A DNA stretch of 64,000 nt. Origin: Ruminococcus flavefaciens ND2009 (lineage in GTDB: Bacteria; Bacillota; Clostridia; Oscillospirales; Ruminococcaceae). The DNA lies in NCBI RefSeq assembly GCF_000621785.1, contig NZ_KK211346.1, forward strand, positions 511,754-575,753. Reading direction: 5' to 3'. Below, piece by piece: positions 1 through 7,140 of this stretch. The notes below the pieces were generated by a model. It worked only from the letters and a program-made list of their open reading frames with translations, was not told where the DNA came from and did no database searches. The translations under genes were made by a program, and so were the position numbers. Numbering within the stretch: the first letter of the stretch is position 1; each line of letters starts with the position of its first letter.

Positions 1-308
1 GTAATGTCAAAAGCGGAACAGGTCATTTCAGCATACATCTCACCGAATTTAGGTCTGATGAACTCCCCCTCTTCGGAGGTTTCACCATCATAATCAGTTA
101 TAATATCATTATCACGTACAACAAGTCCGGAACCTGCTGACTCGGGAGTATTTTTAAGGCTGTCCATAAAAGCCAGATTAAGGTACATCCTGATCTTGTC
201 AGAAGGTTTTATCATAGCTATCATAAACAGACCTATACAAAGAGCCAGAAGAACGAACGGTGTAGCAATATGGATCAGAGTGCTGTCTTTGTTTTTATTC
301 TTTTCCAT
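1..308 (-). CDS. Sortase-like membrane protein, N-terminal part (cut by window edge)
   Basis: Only 102 N-terminal codons are visible, read leftwards from an ATG that directly follows the TAA of the gene upstream (TAAATG), so the two are translationally coupled. After a Lys/Asn-rich start, residues ~11-31 form one hydrophobic segment, a type II membrane anchor. Near the edge the core FGEMYAEMTC resembles the entry into the sortase beta-barrel of clostridial sortases. The catalytic His, Cys and Arg lie outside the window, so the assignment rests on topology, this short motif and context. A sortase would join a surface protein to the peptidoglycan, and the gene upstream encodes a plausible substrate. 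Confidence 0.55.
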   Translation of the reverse strand, partial: MEKNKNKDSTLIHIATPFVLLALCIGLFMIAMIKPSDKIRMYLNLAFMDSLKNTPESAGSGLVVRDNDIITDYDGETSEEGEFIRPKFGEMYAEMTCSAFDI

Positions 309-1106
309 TTAATTCTCCGATCCGCCGATTTTAGAACGTCTCATAAGCAGGAATACTGCTGAGACACTAAGACCTATAAGAATACCGGCTACAGCAAGTA
401 TTCCTCTTCTGTCGTAGCCTGTGTCCTCTACTGACGCTCCTGCTGTGGAAACATTTACCAGTTCTCCCCTGTTATTTCTCATAGCCAGAGTAAGAGAATC
501 ATCAGAGATCTCATCAACAGTTACGTTAAGCCCCATTTCCTCAGCAGCTTCGGAAAGCGTTCCAACTATCTGGAGCTTCTGCTGGGACGGAGTCTGTTTC
601 ATAAGGCTCCTGTACTCCTCTGGGCTGAGATTATCTATTATAGCCTGCTGCTGAGCAGGAGTAAAGCTTCTCACGTAAGCCATTTTTTCATCATAGGAAA
701 GCTTGATGAACTCTTCCTTGCTGATCCTCGTGAAAGTTGATCCGTCACTTGCGGTAAGTGTGATACCGCCGTTCTGAGGAGTATCGGAAGGCGTATCTAC
801 GGGGTCCGCAGCCTTTACTGTTGTTGTAACGGTGTTATTAGGCACCTGAGGGCCTGTAGTGATTATCTGTCCACCCGCCTCATGCAGCTTTGCAATTGCT
901 TTATCGAGCCTCTCGGAAGGATAATCCTCGGGGTGAGAGTAGTACTCATTATAGCCTGCCTGTATATCCTCCTCGGAATAGCCGTAGGATCTGGCAACAG
1001 CCGCAACGTCATCCGCTGTAGTTGCATATGCCGACATGGAGAATTTAAGCATTCCCGTCGCCGCAGCAGCCGTACACAGCAGACCGATAATTGATCTTTT
1101 CAGCAT
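309..1106 (-). CDS. Secreted protein with sortase-signal-like C-terminus
   Basis: 265 aa, start chosen at an ATG preceded by AGGAGGG. Residues 1-29 are a signal peptide (Lys-Arg, hydrophobic core, AYA before the probable cut). The mature part holds a helical acidic segment (~30-65), a Thr/Pro linker (~85-115) and a Gln-rich helical segment. The C-terminus has VEDTG, a short spacer, a ~20-residue hydrophobic stretch and a final RRSK tail, the layout of a cell-wall sorting signal except that Glu replaces the usual Pro of the xPxTG pentapeptide. The sortase-like gene follows with no gap. No family was recognised for the body. A plain C-terminal membrane anchor is the alternative. Confidence 0.6.
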   Translation of the reverse strand: MLKRSIIGLLCTAAAATGMLKFSMSAYATTADDVAAVARSYGYSEEDIQAGYNEYYSHPEDYPSERLDKAIAKLHEAGGQIITTGPQVPNNTVTTTVKAADPVDTPSDTPQNGGITLTASDGSTFTRISKEEFIKLSYDEKMAYVRSFTPAQQQAIIDNLSPEEYRSLMKQTPSQQKLQIVGTLSEAAEEMGLNVTVDEISDDSLTLAMRNNRGELVNVSTAGASVEDTGYDRRGILAVAGILIGLSVSAVFLLMRRSKIGGSEN

Positions 1107-1136
1107 AGAATTCCCTCCTATCATTAATACTTATAT

Positions 1137-1165
1137 ATTATACCCGTTTTCACCATTTATGTCAA
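1137..1165 (-). promoter_or_regulatory. SigA promoter for the sortase operon
   Basis: On the minus strand TTGACA (1160-1165), a 17-bp spacer and TATAAT (1137-1142), about 30 bp from the start codon: consensus housekeeping promoter. Confidence 0.85.
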
Positions 1166-1173
1166 GAAAAATA

Positions 1174-1203
1174 AAAGCCCCTGCGATATTTCGCAGAGGC
1201 TTT
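1174..1203 (-). terminator. Intrinsic terminator after tRNA-Arg
   Basis: 13-bp near-perfect inverted repeat (AAAGCCYCTGCGA type) with a 4-nt loop, followed on the minus strand by a T-rich run. It separates the tRNA from the sortase promoter. Confidence 0.8.
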
Positions 1204-1210
1204 AGTCATA

Positions 1211-1287
1211 TGGCGTGCCTGGAGGGATTCGAACCCCCGACCTACTGGTTCGTAGCCAGTCACTCTATCCAGCTGAGCTACAAGCAC
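1211..1287 (-). tRNA. tRNA-Arg (anticodon ACG)
   Basis: Cloverleaf folds on the minus strand: acceptor GTGCTTG pairs with CAGGCAC, anticodon stem ACTGG/CCAGT, loop CTACGAA giving anticodon ACG, standard T-arm with TTCGAAT, and an encoded CCA end. The ACG anticodon is normally deaminated to ICG and reads CGU/CGC/CGA. Confidence 0.95.
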
Positions 1288-1306
1288 ATCATTTGACGAC
1301 TTTAAT

Positions 1307-1335
1307 ATTATATCATGTATAGAAGGAAAAGTCAA
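1307..1335 (-). promoter_or_regulatory. SigA promoter of tRNA-Arg
   Basis: Minus strand TTGACT (1330-1335), 17 bp, TATAAT (1307-1312), about 20 bp before the tRNA 5' end. Confidence 0.85.
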
Positions 1336-1422
1336 GCCTGAATATCAAAAACGTCAAATTGCACTAATTTGTTCTGCAAAAGTTAGCATAATAACAGTTA
1401 ATATAAAAAGATGAAAAACGCC

Positions 1423-1451
1423 TTGACAATCATAGCAAAATTTGATATAAT
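1423..1451 (+). promoter_or_regulatory. SigA promoter of tRNA-Lys
   Basis: TTGACA (1423-1428), 17-bp spacer, TATAAT (1446-1451): perfect hexamers and spacing, 12 bp before the tRNA. Confidence 0.9.
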
Positions 1452-1463
1452 TAATTTTGTTGT

Positions 1464-1539
1464 GAGACATTAGCTCAGTCGGTAGAGCATACGCCTTTTA
1501 AGCGTAGGGTCGAGGGTTCAAATCCCTCATGTCTCACCA
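1464..1539 (+). tRNA. tRNA-Lys (anticodon TTT)
   Basis: Acceptor GAGACAT pairs with ATGTCTC, anticodon stem TACGC/GCGTA, loop CTTTTAA with anticodon TTT, T-arm GAGGG/CCCTC, encoded CCA. It has its own promoter and terminator, so it is a single-gene transcript. Confidence 0.96.
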
Positions 1540-1548
1540 CATTATTAT

Positions 1549-1580
1549 CGCAGCTCAGATTACTGAGCTGCGATTTTTTA
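1549..1580 (+). terminator. Intrinsic terminator of tRNA-Lys
   Basis: 10-bp perfect stem CGCAGCTCAG/CTGAGCTGCG with a 4-nt loop followed by a T6 run. Confidence 0.9.
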
Positions 1581-1591
1581 CTTTTATGTAT

Positions 1592-1622
1592 AAAAAAGAA
1601 GGCAGCTCGGTAAAGCTGCCTT
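1592..1622 (-). terminator. Intrinsic terminator after the Spo0A-C-like gene
   Basis: 8-bp stem AAGGCAGC/GCTGCCTT with an 8-nt loop, followed on the minus strand by C and a T6 run, just past the stop codon at 1631. Confidence 0.85.
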
Positions 1623-1630
1623 TTCCGGTA

Positions 1631-1993
1631 TTACAGAAGATCCGAATAGTTTATCCTTATCCATTCGGATATGGTTGAGATAAATACGGAATTTGTGGGA
1701 ATATCATTCTCGCTCTGAAGTGTGTTCATAAAGATCACTTCTGCAAGTTCTTCATTATGACGGTACCAGCCTGACTTGATAGCGTGTCTTACCGCACGTT
1801 CTACCGAACACTCGGTAGTATGATAGGTCTCCGCCAGCTTAGAGTAAAGGTCTTTGCTGAAAACTGTCAGATTACCTTCTGAGGTCACACATATCAGTAT
1901 GCCGTCCCGCAGATAATGATAGCCCTTTGTGTTAGGAGAAATCCCAAGGTTTAATAGTGTTTTTACGATGATTGCTTCGACGTTTTTCTTCAT
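1631..1993 (-). CDS. Stand-alone Spo0A C-terminal DNA-binding domain protein
   Basis: 120 aa with the whole length matching the effector domain of the sporulation regulator Spo0A: GISPNTKGYHYL at the start, a recognition region with SVERAVRHAI in the middle, and the PTNSVFIS segment near the end. The receiver domain of full-length Spo0A (about 260 aa) is missing, and no receiver-coding sequence lies upstream, so it cannot be activated by phosphorylation of its own Asp. It may bind 0A boxes constitutively or compete with Spo0A. An exact 0A box (TGTCGAA) lies in its own upstream region. Its own promoter and terminator make it monocistronic. The domain call is firm; the role is inference. Confidence 0.85.
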   Translation of the reverse strand: MKKNVEAIIVKTLLNLGISPNTKGYHYLRDGILICVTSEGNLTVFSKDLYSKLAETYHTTECSVERAVRHAIKSGWYRHNEELAEVIFMNTLQSENDIPTNSVFISTISEWIRINYSDLL

Positions 1994-2026
1994 TTATTGA
2001 TCCACTCCTTCGATGTTTTCAGACAA

Positions 2027-2100
2027 ATTATACCATACTTTTGCCAAGTTTTACATAGGCGATTTCGTCGCGAATTGACGAGTTTTGTCGAATATAGTCG
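2027..2100 (-). promoter_or_regulatory. Promoter region with 0A box upstream of the Spo0A-C-like gene
   Basis: A TATAAT -10 element sits at 2027-2032 (minus strand) without a clear -35. Upstream lie an exact Spo0A box TGTCGAA (2086-2092) and related GTCG-containing copies on both sides (2065-2071, 2096-2101). The box is about 65 bp upstream of the predicted start site. An exact 7-mer occurs by chance several times in 64 kb, so position and clustering are the argument. Confidence 0.5.
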
Positions 2101-2144
2101 ATTGAGTGATCTTTACCGCCTGCAAATCTGCAAAAACAAAGTAA

Positions 2145-2174
2145 AAGACCGATGAAAAAAGCTCCATCGGTCTT
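2145..2174 (-). terminator. Intrinsic terminator of the acyl-CoA ligase gene
   Basis: 10-bp perfect stem AAGACCGATG/CATCGGTCTT, loop of 10, T-run on the minus strand. Confidence 0.85.
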
Positions 2175-2181
2175 AAATCTA

Positions 2182-3816
2182 TCAGTTCTTTATCTGAGTT
2201 GCAACAAGGCTTTCTCCGCAGTAAATAGAACGAAGCTTTGGCTTTTCGATCTTTCCTGTGGGATTTCTCGGAACATCTGCAAAGATGATCTTATGAGGTC
2301 TCTTGTATCTGGGAAGCTTCTGGCAGAAGGAAGCTATGTCTTCCTCTGTGCAATTATGATCTTCCTTGATCGAAATTATAGCAGCAGCTATCTCACCAAG
2401 ACGCTTATCGGGCAGACCTATAACAGCAACATCCTTTATAGCAGGGTGGCTTCTGAGGAAGTCCTCGATCTGAACAGGGTAAAGGTTCTCACCGCCGCTG
2501 ATGATAACATCCTTCTTACGGTCAACAAGATAAATGAAGCCGTCCTCGTCCTCCTGAGCCATATCACCTGTATAGAGCCAGCCGTTCTTGAGAGTTTCGG
2601 CAGTAGCTTTAGCGTCTCTGTAATAGCACTTCATAACACCGGGACCTTTAACAAGAAGCTCGCCGACCTGTCCACGCTCAACTGCATTTCCGTTTTCGTC
2701 AGCTATCTTGACCTCCCAGCCGTAGCCTGCTTTACCGATAGCACCTACCTTGTGGATATTCTCAACGCCGAGGTGAACACAGCCGGGGCCGATAGACTCA
2801 CTGAGACCATAGTTTGTATCATACTGGTGCTTGGGGAAGACCTTCTTCCAGCGAGCGATAAGCGACGGAGGAACAGGCTGTGCGCCGATGTGCATAAGTC
2901 TCCACTGGTCAAGATCATAGTTGGAAAGATCAATATCTCCCCTATCGATGGCATCAAGTATATCCTGAGCCCACGGAACCAGCAGCCACACGATGGTGCA
3001 GCCTTCTTCCGAAACAGTCTCAATAATAGACTTTGGCTTTACTCCCTTGAGGAGCACAGCCTTGCTGCCTGAGTAAAGGCTGCCGAACCAGTGCATCTTA
3101 GCGCCTGTATGATAAAGAGGAGGTATACAGAGGAAAATATCATCTCTGGTCTGACCGTGATGTTTCTGCTCAACCTTAGCGGAATGCATAAGACTTGTAT
3201 GATCATGAAGGATAGCCTTGGGGAAGCCTGTTGTACCTGATGAGAAGTAGATAGCTGCGTCATCATCATCGGTAAGCTTTACATCAGGAGCAGAGCTTGC
3301 ACAGTTAGAAACAAGGCTGTCGTAGTGCTCAGCAAATGAGGGACATCCTTCGCCTACATAAAACAGAAGTCTGTTCTTGCTTATCTCGTCAGCGATCTCC
3401 TCGATCCTTCCGATAAACTCGGGACCGAACATGAGTACATCTACCTCTGCAAGGTCAAGGCAATACTTGATCTCGTCAGCTGTATATCTGAAGTTGAGCG
3501 GTACTGCAAGAGCACCTGTTTTGAGTATACCAAAGTATATAGGGAGCCATTCGAGACAATTCATAAGAAGTATTCCTACCTTGTCTCCTTTATGTACACC
3601 TCTTTCAATGAGCATATTCGCGAAACGGTTAGCCTTTTCATCGAATACTTTCCATGTGATCTCACGTCTGTAGTGACATTCCGGATTGGGCTCTATGAGT
3701 TCATATTCCTTCCATGTAACACGGCGAACTTCTGTTATCTCAGGGTTGACCTCCACGAGAGCCACGTCATTGCCGTATAATTCGGCGTTTCTTTCAAGTA
3801 AATCAGTAATGGGCAT
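2182..3816 (-). CDS. AMP-dependent acyl-CoA synthetase (ANL superfamily)
   Basis: 544 aa. The start is the ATG preceded by AGAAAGGA; an in-frame start 21 codons upstream has no ribosome site. The family signatures are present in order: ATP/AMP P-loop SSGTTGFPK (~205-213), the GLSES segment (~335), YTGD (~405), and the hinge/C-terminal region DRKKDVIISGGENLYP ending in the PTGKIEK lysine motif. These enzymes activate a carboxylic acid to an acyl-adenylate and then to acyl-CoA in the cytosol. Size and motifs fit medium/long-chain fatty or aromatic acid CoA ligases; the substrate cannot be read from the sequence. It is flanked by its own terminator and has no operon partners. Confidence 0.88.
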   Translation of the reverse strand: MPITDLLERNAELYGNDVALVEVNPEITEVRRVTWKEYELIEPNPECHYRREITWKVFDEKANRFANMLIERGVHKGDKVGILLMNCLEWLPIYFGILKTGALAVPLNFRYTADEIKYCLDLAEVDVLMFGPEFIGRIEEIADEISKNRLLFYVGEGCPSFAEHYDSLVSNCASSAPDVKLTDDDDAAIYFSSGTTGFPKAILHDHTSLMHSAKVEQKHHGQTRDDIFLCIPPLYHTGAKMHWFGSLYSGSKAVLLKGVKPKSIIETVSEEGCTIVWLLVPWAQDILDAIDRGDIDLSNYDLDQWRLMHIGAQPVPPSLIARWKKVFPKHQYDTNYGLSESIGPGCVHLGVENIHKVGAIGKAGYGWEVKIADENGNAVERGQVGELLVKGPGVMKCYYRDAKATAETLKNGWLYTGDMAQEDEDGFIYLVDRKKDVIISGGENLYPVQIEDFLRSHPAIKDVAVIGLPDKRLGEIAAAIISIKEDHNCTEEDIASFCQKLPRYKRPHKIIFADVPRNPTGKIEKPKLRSIYCGESLVATQIKN

Positions 3817-3987
3817 TATAAAGATCCTTTCTGCAAAAGCAGTTTTTAACTTTTGCCTATAAAAGCAAAAAAGCTGCAAAGCGATAAACTATTTATATTT
3901 TATCACAAAAAAGCGAAAAAGTAAATACCTATTTTTCGTTTTTACCGCCAAATCGCATTGCCGTATTTACAGCACTTTGCATAAATA

Positions 3988-4020
3988 AAGGCGTATCCTT
4001 TGCAGATACGCCTTAAAAAA
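3988..4020. terminator. Hairpin terminator after the zinc-ribbon gene
   Basis: 10-bp stem AAGGCGTATC/GATACGCCTT with a T-rich tail on the minus strand and an A-run on the other side. Confidence 0.75.
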
Positions 4021-4022
4021 TA

Positions 4023-4481
4023 TTATTCTACCTCATCTGAACTGAAAACAGCTTCTTCTGATACCACTTCCGCCTCAACGACTTCAGCAGCAGGCTCATT
4101 TTCAGGACGTTCAACCTTTGTGCCGCATTTATCGCAGTAAATCTGATCCTTGCGTATATGCGCACCGCAGTTTACACAGGTAACCTTATCCTCAAGTGTC
4201 ATAAGCAGCTTCCTGAGTTCCTCAAGATTTGCACTCTTGTCCTTTATATCGGATACTATGGAAGCATATTCATTGTCGGGATCATCGCAGATCTTCTCGA
4301 ACATGACCTTTCCCAGCTCTATGTAATCAGTGTTTATATCAGACTGGACACGCGCGATCTCACGCTTCATCTTTGTCTTTTCGGCGAATTTTTTGGAGCT
4401 GTTGGAAACCTGTTTTGCTCCGCGCTCAACTGACTCACCGAATTTTCCTGCAATGTCCTTTACTGAATCAACAAATCCCAT
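4023..4481 (-). CDS. Zinc-ribbon protein with coiled-coil N-terminus
   Basis: 152 aa. Residues 1-95 are charged and helical, rich in Lys/Glu heptad-like patterns (a likely coiled coil). A zinc ribbon follows (CVNC ... CDKC, two CxxC pairs ~12 residues apart, ~102-120), then an acidic Glu/Val-rich tail. This is the common clostridial layout of small cytosolic zinc-ribbon proteins of unknown function. GGAGGT sits before the ATG. It lies 35 bp after the pyrimidine phosphorylase gene and ends at a terminator, so it is probably co-transcribed with that gene. Confidence 0.75.
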   Translation of the reverse strand: MGFVDSVKDIAGKFGESVERGAKQVSNSSKKFAEKTKMKREIARVQSDINTDYIELGKVMFEKICDDPDNEYASIVSDIKDKSANLEELRKLLMTLEDKVTCVNCGAHIRKDQIYCDKCGTKVERPENEPAAEVVEAEVVSEEAVFSSDEVE

Positions 4482-4515
4482 TTTTAACGACCTCCATTTA
4501 TTATTTGCACCTGTA

Positions 4516-5790
4516 TCAGGTATAGCTTGGCTTTTCGGTTATCTCGAATTTAACAGCATTGAGAGCTCTGACCGCAGCATCAGAGAAATCGCTGCAAACT
4601 GTAGAATACAGCGTCATGATTATATCATCAGCAGCAAGCTGATCTCCGATATCGCAGTTCATAACGATACCCGCGCTCATATCCAGCTTGTCTTCCTTTG
4701 TAAGCCTTCCTGCCCCCAGAAGAAGTGAAGTCATTCCAAGCTCCTCGCAGTTGAAACCGAGTATCTTCATATCCTTAGTTGCTCTGATCTCATACTTAAG
4801 AAGCGGCTGAGGAAGAAGTGATGTATCATCACAGATATTGTAGTTTCCGCCGTGAAGCTTGATAGTATCCCGCAGAACTCCCAGAGCCCTGCCCGATGAA
4901 ACAGCTTCTTCAGCCATCTTGCGGCAGGCTTCATTGTCACCCTTGCCTGAAAGCTCCAGCATATCCGCTGCAAGCTCTATACAGATGTCGTAAAGCTTTC
5001 CTTTCACCTTGCCCTGAAGGACTTCGACAGCTTCCTTGACTTCAAGTGCATTGCCGATATTTCGTCCGAGAGGAGAATCCATATCAGTAACTACAGCCTT
5101 ACACTTCTTACCTGCTGATTTACCCACCTTTTCCATTAACACAGCGAGCTTTTCAGCGTCTTCCTTGGATTTCATAAAAGCTCCCGATCCGTATTTTACG
5201 TCAAGCACAAGACAATCCGCATTCATTGCAAGCTTCTTGCTCATGATACTTGCACAGATAAGCGGTATACTGTCAACAGTACCGGTCGCATTTCTGAGTG
5301 CATACATCTTCTTATCGGCAGGACAAAGCTCTCCTGTCTGAGAAATGATGGAGAAATTTGTGTGCCTGAGAATTTTCTCAAATTCTGCCAGAGGAAGATC
5401 AGTCCTGTAGCCTTCGATACTCTCAAGCTTGTCGATAGTACCGCCAGTGTGCCCCAGTCCTCTGCCTGACATTTTTGCCACACATACACCGCAGGCTGCT
5501 ACGATAGGTCCGATTATGAGCGATGTCTTGTCGCCTACTCCGCCTGTGCTGTGCTTGTCCGCAGTGTAAGGAATACTGAGCTTAAGAATATCACCGCTGT
5601 CACGCATAGCAGCAGTAAGAGCAAAGGTCTCCTTTTCGGTCAGTCCGTTGAGACATACAGCCATAAGCCACGCTGACATCTGATAATCGGGGACTTCGCC
5701 ATCTGTGTAGCTTTTTACCAGCCATGAGATCTCTTCTTCGTTGAGTTCCTGTGATTTTTTAGTTTTATTGATGATATCGATAATGTTCAT
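4516..5790 (-). CDS. pdp: Pyrimidine-nucleoside phosphorylase
   Basis: 424 aa. The start is the ATG behind TAGGAGGTGG rather than 13 codons upstream. The phosphorylase signature is intact: KHSTGGVGDKTS and the Gly-rich loop GRGLGHTGGTIDKLE that binds phosphate and nucleoside, followed by the TGTVDSIPLI and KLAMNAD segments. It cleaves uridine, deoxyuridine or thymidine with phosphate to give (deoxy)ribose-1-phosphate in nucleoside salvage. Thymidine-specific DeoA cannot be excluded. The length is a few residues short of the usual ~433 and it looks complete. A cytidine deaminase, the other pyrimidine salvage enzyme here, lies elsewhere (31.2-31.6 kb). Confidence 0.92.
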   Translation of the reverse strand: MNIIDIINKTKKSQELNEEEISWLVKSYTDGEVPDYQMSAWLMAVCLNGLTEKETFALTAAMRDSGDILKLSIPYTADKHSTGGVGDKTSLIIGPIVAACGVCVAKMSGRGLGHTGGTIDKLESIEGYRTDLPLAEFEKILRHTNFSIISQTGELCPADKKMYALRNATGTVDSIPLICASIMSKKLAMNADCLVLDVKYGSGAFMKSKEDAEKLAVLMEKVGKSAGKKCKAVVTDMDSPLGRNIGNALEVKEAVEVLQGKVKGKLYDICIELAADMLELSGKGDNEACRKMAEEAVSSGRALGVLRDTIKLHGGNYNICDDTSLLPQPLLKYEIRATKDMKILGFNCEELGMTSLLLGAGRLTKEDKLDMSAGIVMNCDIGDQLAADDIIMTLYSTVCSDFSDAAVRALNAVKFEITEKPSYT

Positions 5791-5810
5791 GATCCACCTC
5801 CTATAAGTAT

Positions 5811-5839
5811 ATTTTACCATAAAAAACATAATAATTCAA
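5811..5839 (-). promoter_or_regulatory. SigA promoter of the pyrimidine phosphorylase gene
   Basis: Minus strand TTGAAT (5834-5839), 17-bp spacer, TAAAAT (5811-5816), ~20 bp before the start codon. Confidence 0.75.
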
Positions 5840-5866
5840 TAGTTTTTGTGAAATAGAACTTTATTT

Positions 5867-6121
5867 TTACAAAAAATTCATTATTACAAGAAATACCACA
5901 AACGGAACTCCCAGTACGATACTTCCAACTGTATTAAAAAGATTGAGATGTATGTCCACGCCGAGCATTCCGCCGTACTTATTGACGATAAACAGCGCTG
6001 CGCAGCCTGTAACAGCTCCGATAAACAGTGAAAGCACCTTTTTTTCGCGCCTGAAATAGTATATTGCAACAATTATTATAACAGCTGCACAACCAATTCT
6101 GAAGATCATTTCTGTATCCAT
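5867..6121 (-). CDS. bofA: BofA-family small membrane protein
   Basis: 84 aa, the usual length of BofA. Three hydrophobic stretches (~6-22, ~31-47, ~62-82) flank a short basic loop (FRREKK). The C-terminal part shows the family pattern GGMLGVDIHLN ... VGSIVLGVPFV. In endospore formers BofA holds the pro-sigma-K protease SpoIVFB inactive in the outer forespore membrane. It ends a run of four closely spaced small genes. Membership is clear from the C-terminal motif; whether this strain sporulates is not shown by the window. Confidence 0.82.
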   Translation of the reverse strand: MDTEMIFRIGCAAVIIIVAIYYFRREKKVLSLFIGAVTGCAALFIVNKYGGMLGVDIHLNLFNTVGSIVLGVPFVVFLVIMNFL

Positions 6122-6130
6122 TTTTACCTC

Positions 6131-6421
6131 TCACATCAGTATATATCCAAGAGCGATGATAAGCTTTATATCAGCGCCTTCTTTTATCAGAAGATATAGA
6201 AGCACAGCGATCAGCAGCTTATCGCTGTCAATACCTCCGTCAAGAAAGTCATCTATTATTTTTTTGAACGGGCTGTTATCAGAGCTTTTATAATCGCTTC
6301 TATCCGAGCACCTTTCACTCTCAGGAGGAATATCTGCGGCGATATTCCTCGGACAGCTCTGATATATCTTCATATTCTCACAGCCGCTTTCTTTTCTGCT
6401 GCCCTTGTTATATACCGCCAT
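6131..6421 (-). CDS. Small conserved clostridial protein with hydrophobic C-terminus
   Basis: 96 aa, start chosen at the ATG behind GGGAGGTGA. Residues 1-60 are polar with several Cys and Ser. The C-terminal ~35 residues are hydrophobic with a short charged break (LLIKEGADIKLIIALGYIL), either one bent or two short membrane helices. I have seen this C-terminal pattern in small proteins of spore-forming clostridia but no function is known to me. It starts after its upstream neighbour with a 20-bp gap and precedes bofA by 9 bp, which ties it to the sporulation-type cluster. Confidence 0.65.
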   Translation of the reverse strand: MAVYNKGSRKESGCENMKIYQSCPRNIAADIPPESERCSDRSDYKSSDNSPFKKIIDDFLDGGIDSDKLLIAVLLYLLIKEGADIKLIIALGYILM

Positions 6422-6440
6422 CAGATCACCTCCCACTGGA

Positions 6441-6782
6441 TCAGATCAGCTCTTGCAAGAGACCGCTGTCCTTTGCAATATTCCACATTGCAAGGAGCTT
6501 CATCAGCTTTATCGCCTTATCCACACGTTTCTGCTTATCAGCTCCGAGATGAGGTTTTAGTGCCAGGAGCAGGTCAGTATTCCTGCTGTCATTTGAAGCG
6601 GCTCCCACAAGACTTGTCAGTTTAAGTACAGCTCCGAGATCCGGCTGGACATCTGACTGCTCAGCTGTATCCTCATTATCAGCATTCTCCTCTGAGACAA
6701 GCATCTGTGCAAGCTCTGACAGTTGCTTTACGCTCTCCTCATCTGACAGCAATTCACTGATCCTGCTCATTATGTCGTCCAC
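6441..6782 (-). CDS. Conserved clostridial hypothetical protein
   Basis: 113 aa with a GTG start preceded by GGGAGA. It is a helical protein: an acidic N-terminal half (EELLSDEES-type pattern) and a basic C-terminal half with LLALKPHLG and AIKLMKLLA. No membrane segment, Cys motif or enzyme signature. It lies between two other small conserved genes, 12 bp from the next upstream, in the order small basic protein - this - hydrophobic-tail protein - bofA. Function unknown. Confidence 0.65.
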   Translation of the reverse strand: MDDIMSRISELLSDEESVKQLSELAQMLVSEENADNEDTAEQSDVQPDLGAVLKLTSLVGAASNDSRNTDLLLALKPHLGADKQKRVDKAIKLMKLLAMWNIAKDSGLLQELI

Positions 6783-6794
6783 TTGTCTCTCCCG

Positions 6795-7046
6795 TTATTT
6801 CTTACCGCCCGAAAGCTTCTCATAGAGAGCTTTGGCTTGCGGAGTGCTCATCATTTTTTCAACAAGCTTCGGATTATTAACAGCCTGTTGAAATTTTGCT
6901 GCATCATTTTTGTTCATGGCTGAAAGAGCACTGTCAAACTTACCCTCCTCAAGCTCTGAACGCAGCTTTTCTGGCGGGACTCCTATCTTCTTACTGACTA
7001 CATTGAGCAGTCCCGAGATCTTTTTGGGATCTATATTATTATTCAT
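6795..7046 (-). CDS. Small conserved hypothetical protein, first gene of the bofA cluster
   Basis: 83 aa behind a strong AAAGGAGG. Soluble, all-helical, Lys-rich, with the segments KKIGVPPEKLRSELEEG and MMSTPQAKALYEKLSGGKK; the C-terminal half looks like a small helical bundle. No recognised domain. It is first of four genes with gaps of 9-20 bp, diverging from a phosphodiesterase gene at 7141. Confidence 0.65.
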   Translation of the reverse strand: MNNNIDPKKISGLLNVVSKKIGVPPEKLRSELEEGKFDSALSAMNKNDAAKFQQAVNNPKLVEKMMSTPQAKALYEKLSGGKK

Positions 7047-7081
7047 AAATGCCTCCTTTTTATATTTTATACAATATTATA

Positions 7082-7110
7082 TTGCATTTTGAATTAAAAT
7101 ATGTTATAAT
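7082..7110 (+). promoter_or_regulatory. SigA promoter of the phosphodiesterase gene
   Basis: TTGCAT (7082-7087), 17 bp, TATAAT (7105-7110), ~30 bp before the TTG start. Confidence 0.75.
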
Positions 7111-7140
7111 ATGGTATATTCTTCACTGGGAGGGATCTTC

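Noticed and set aside
2152-3072. 306-codon open frame antisense to the acyl-CoA ligase
   Set aside because: Begins within the terminator stem and has no family features; the ligase motifs on the minus strand are complete.
4023-4481. Phage shock protein A-like protein because of the coiled coil
   Set aside because: The zinc ribbon and short helical part do not match PspA/Vipp1.
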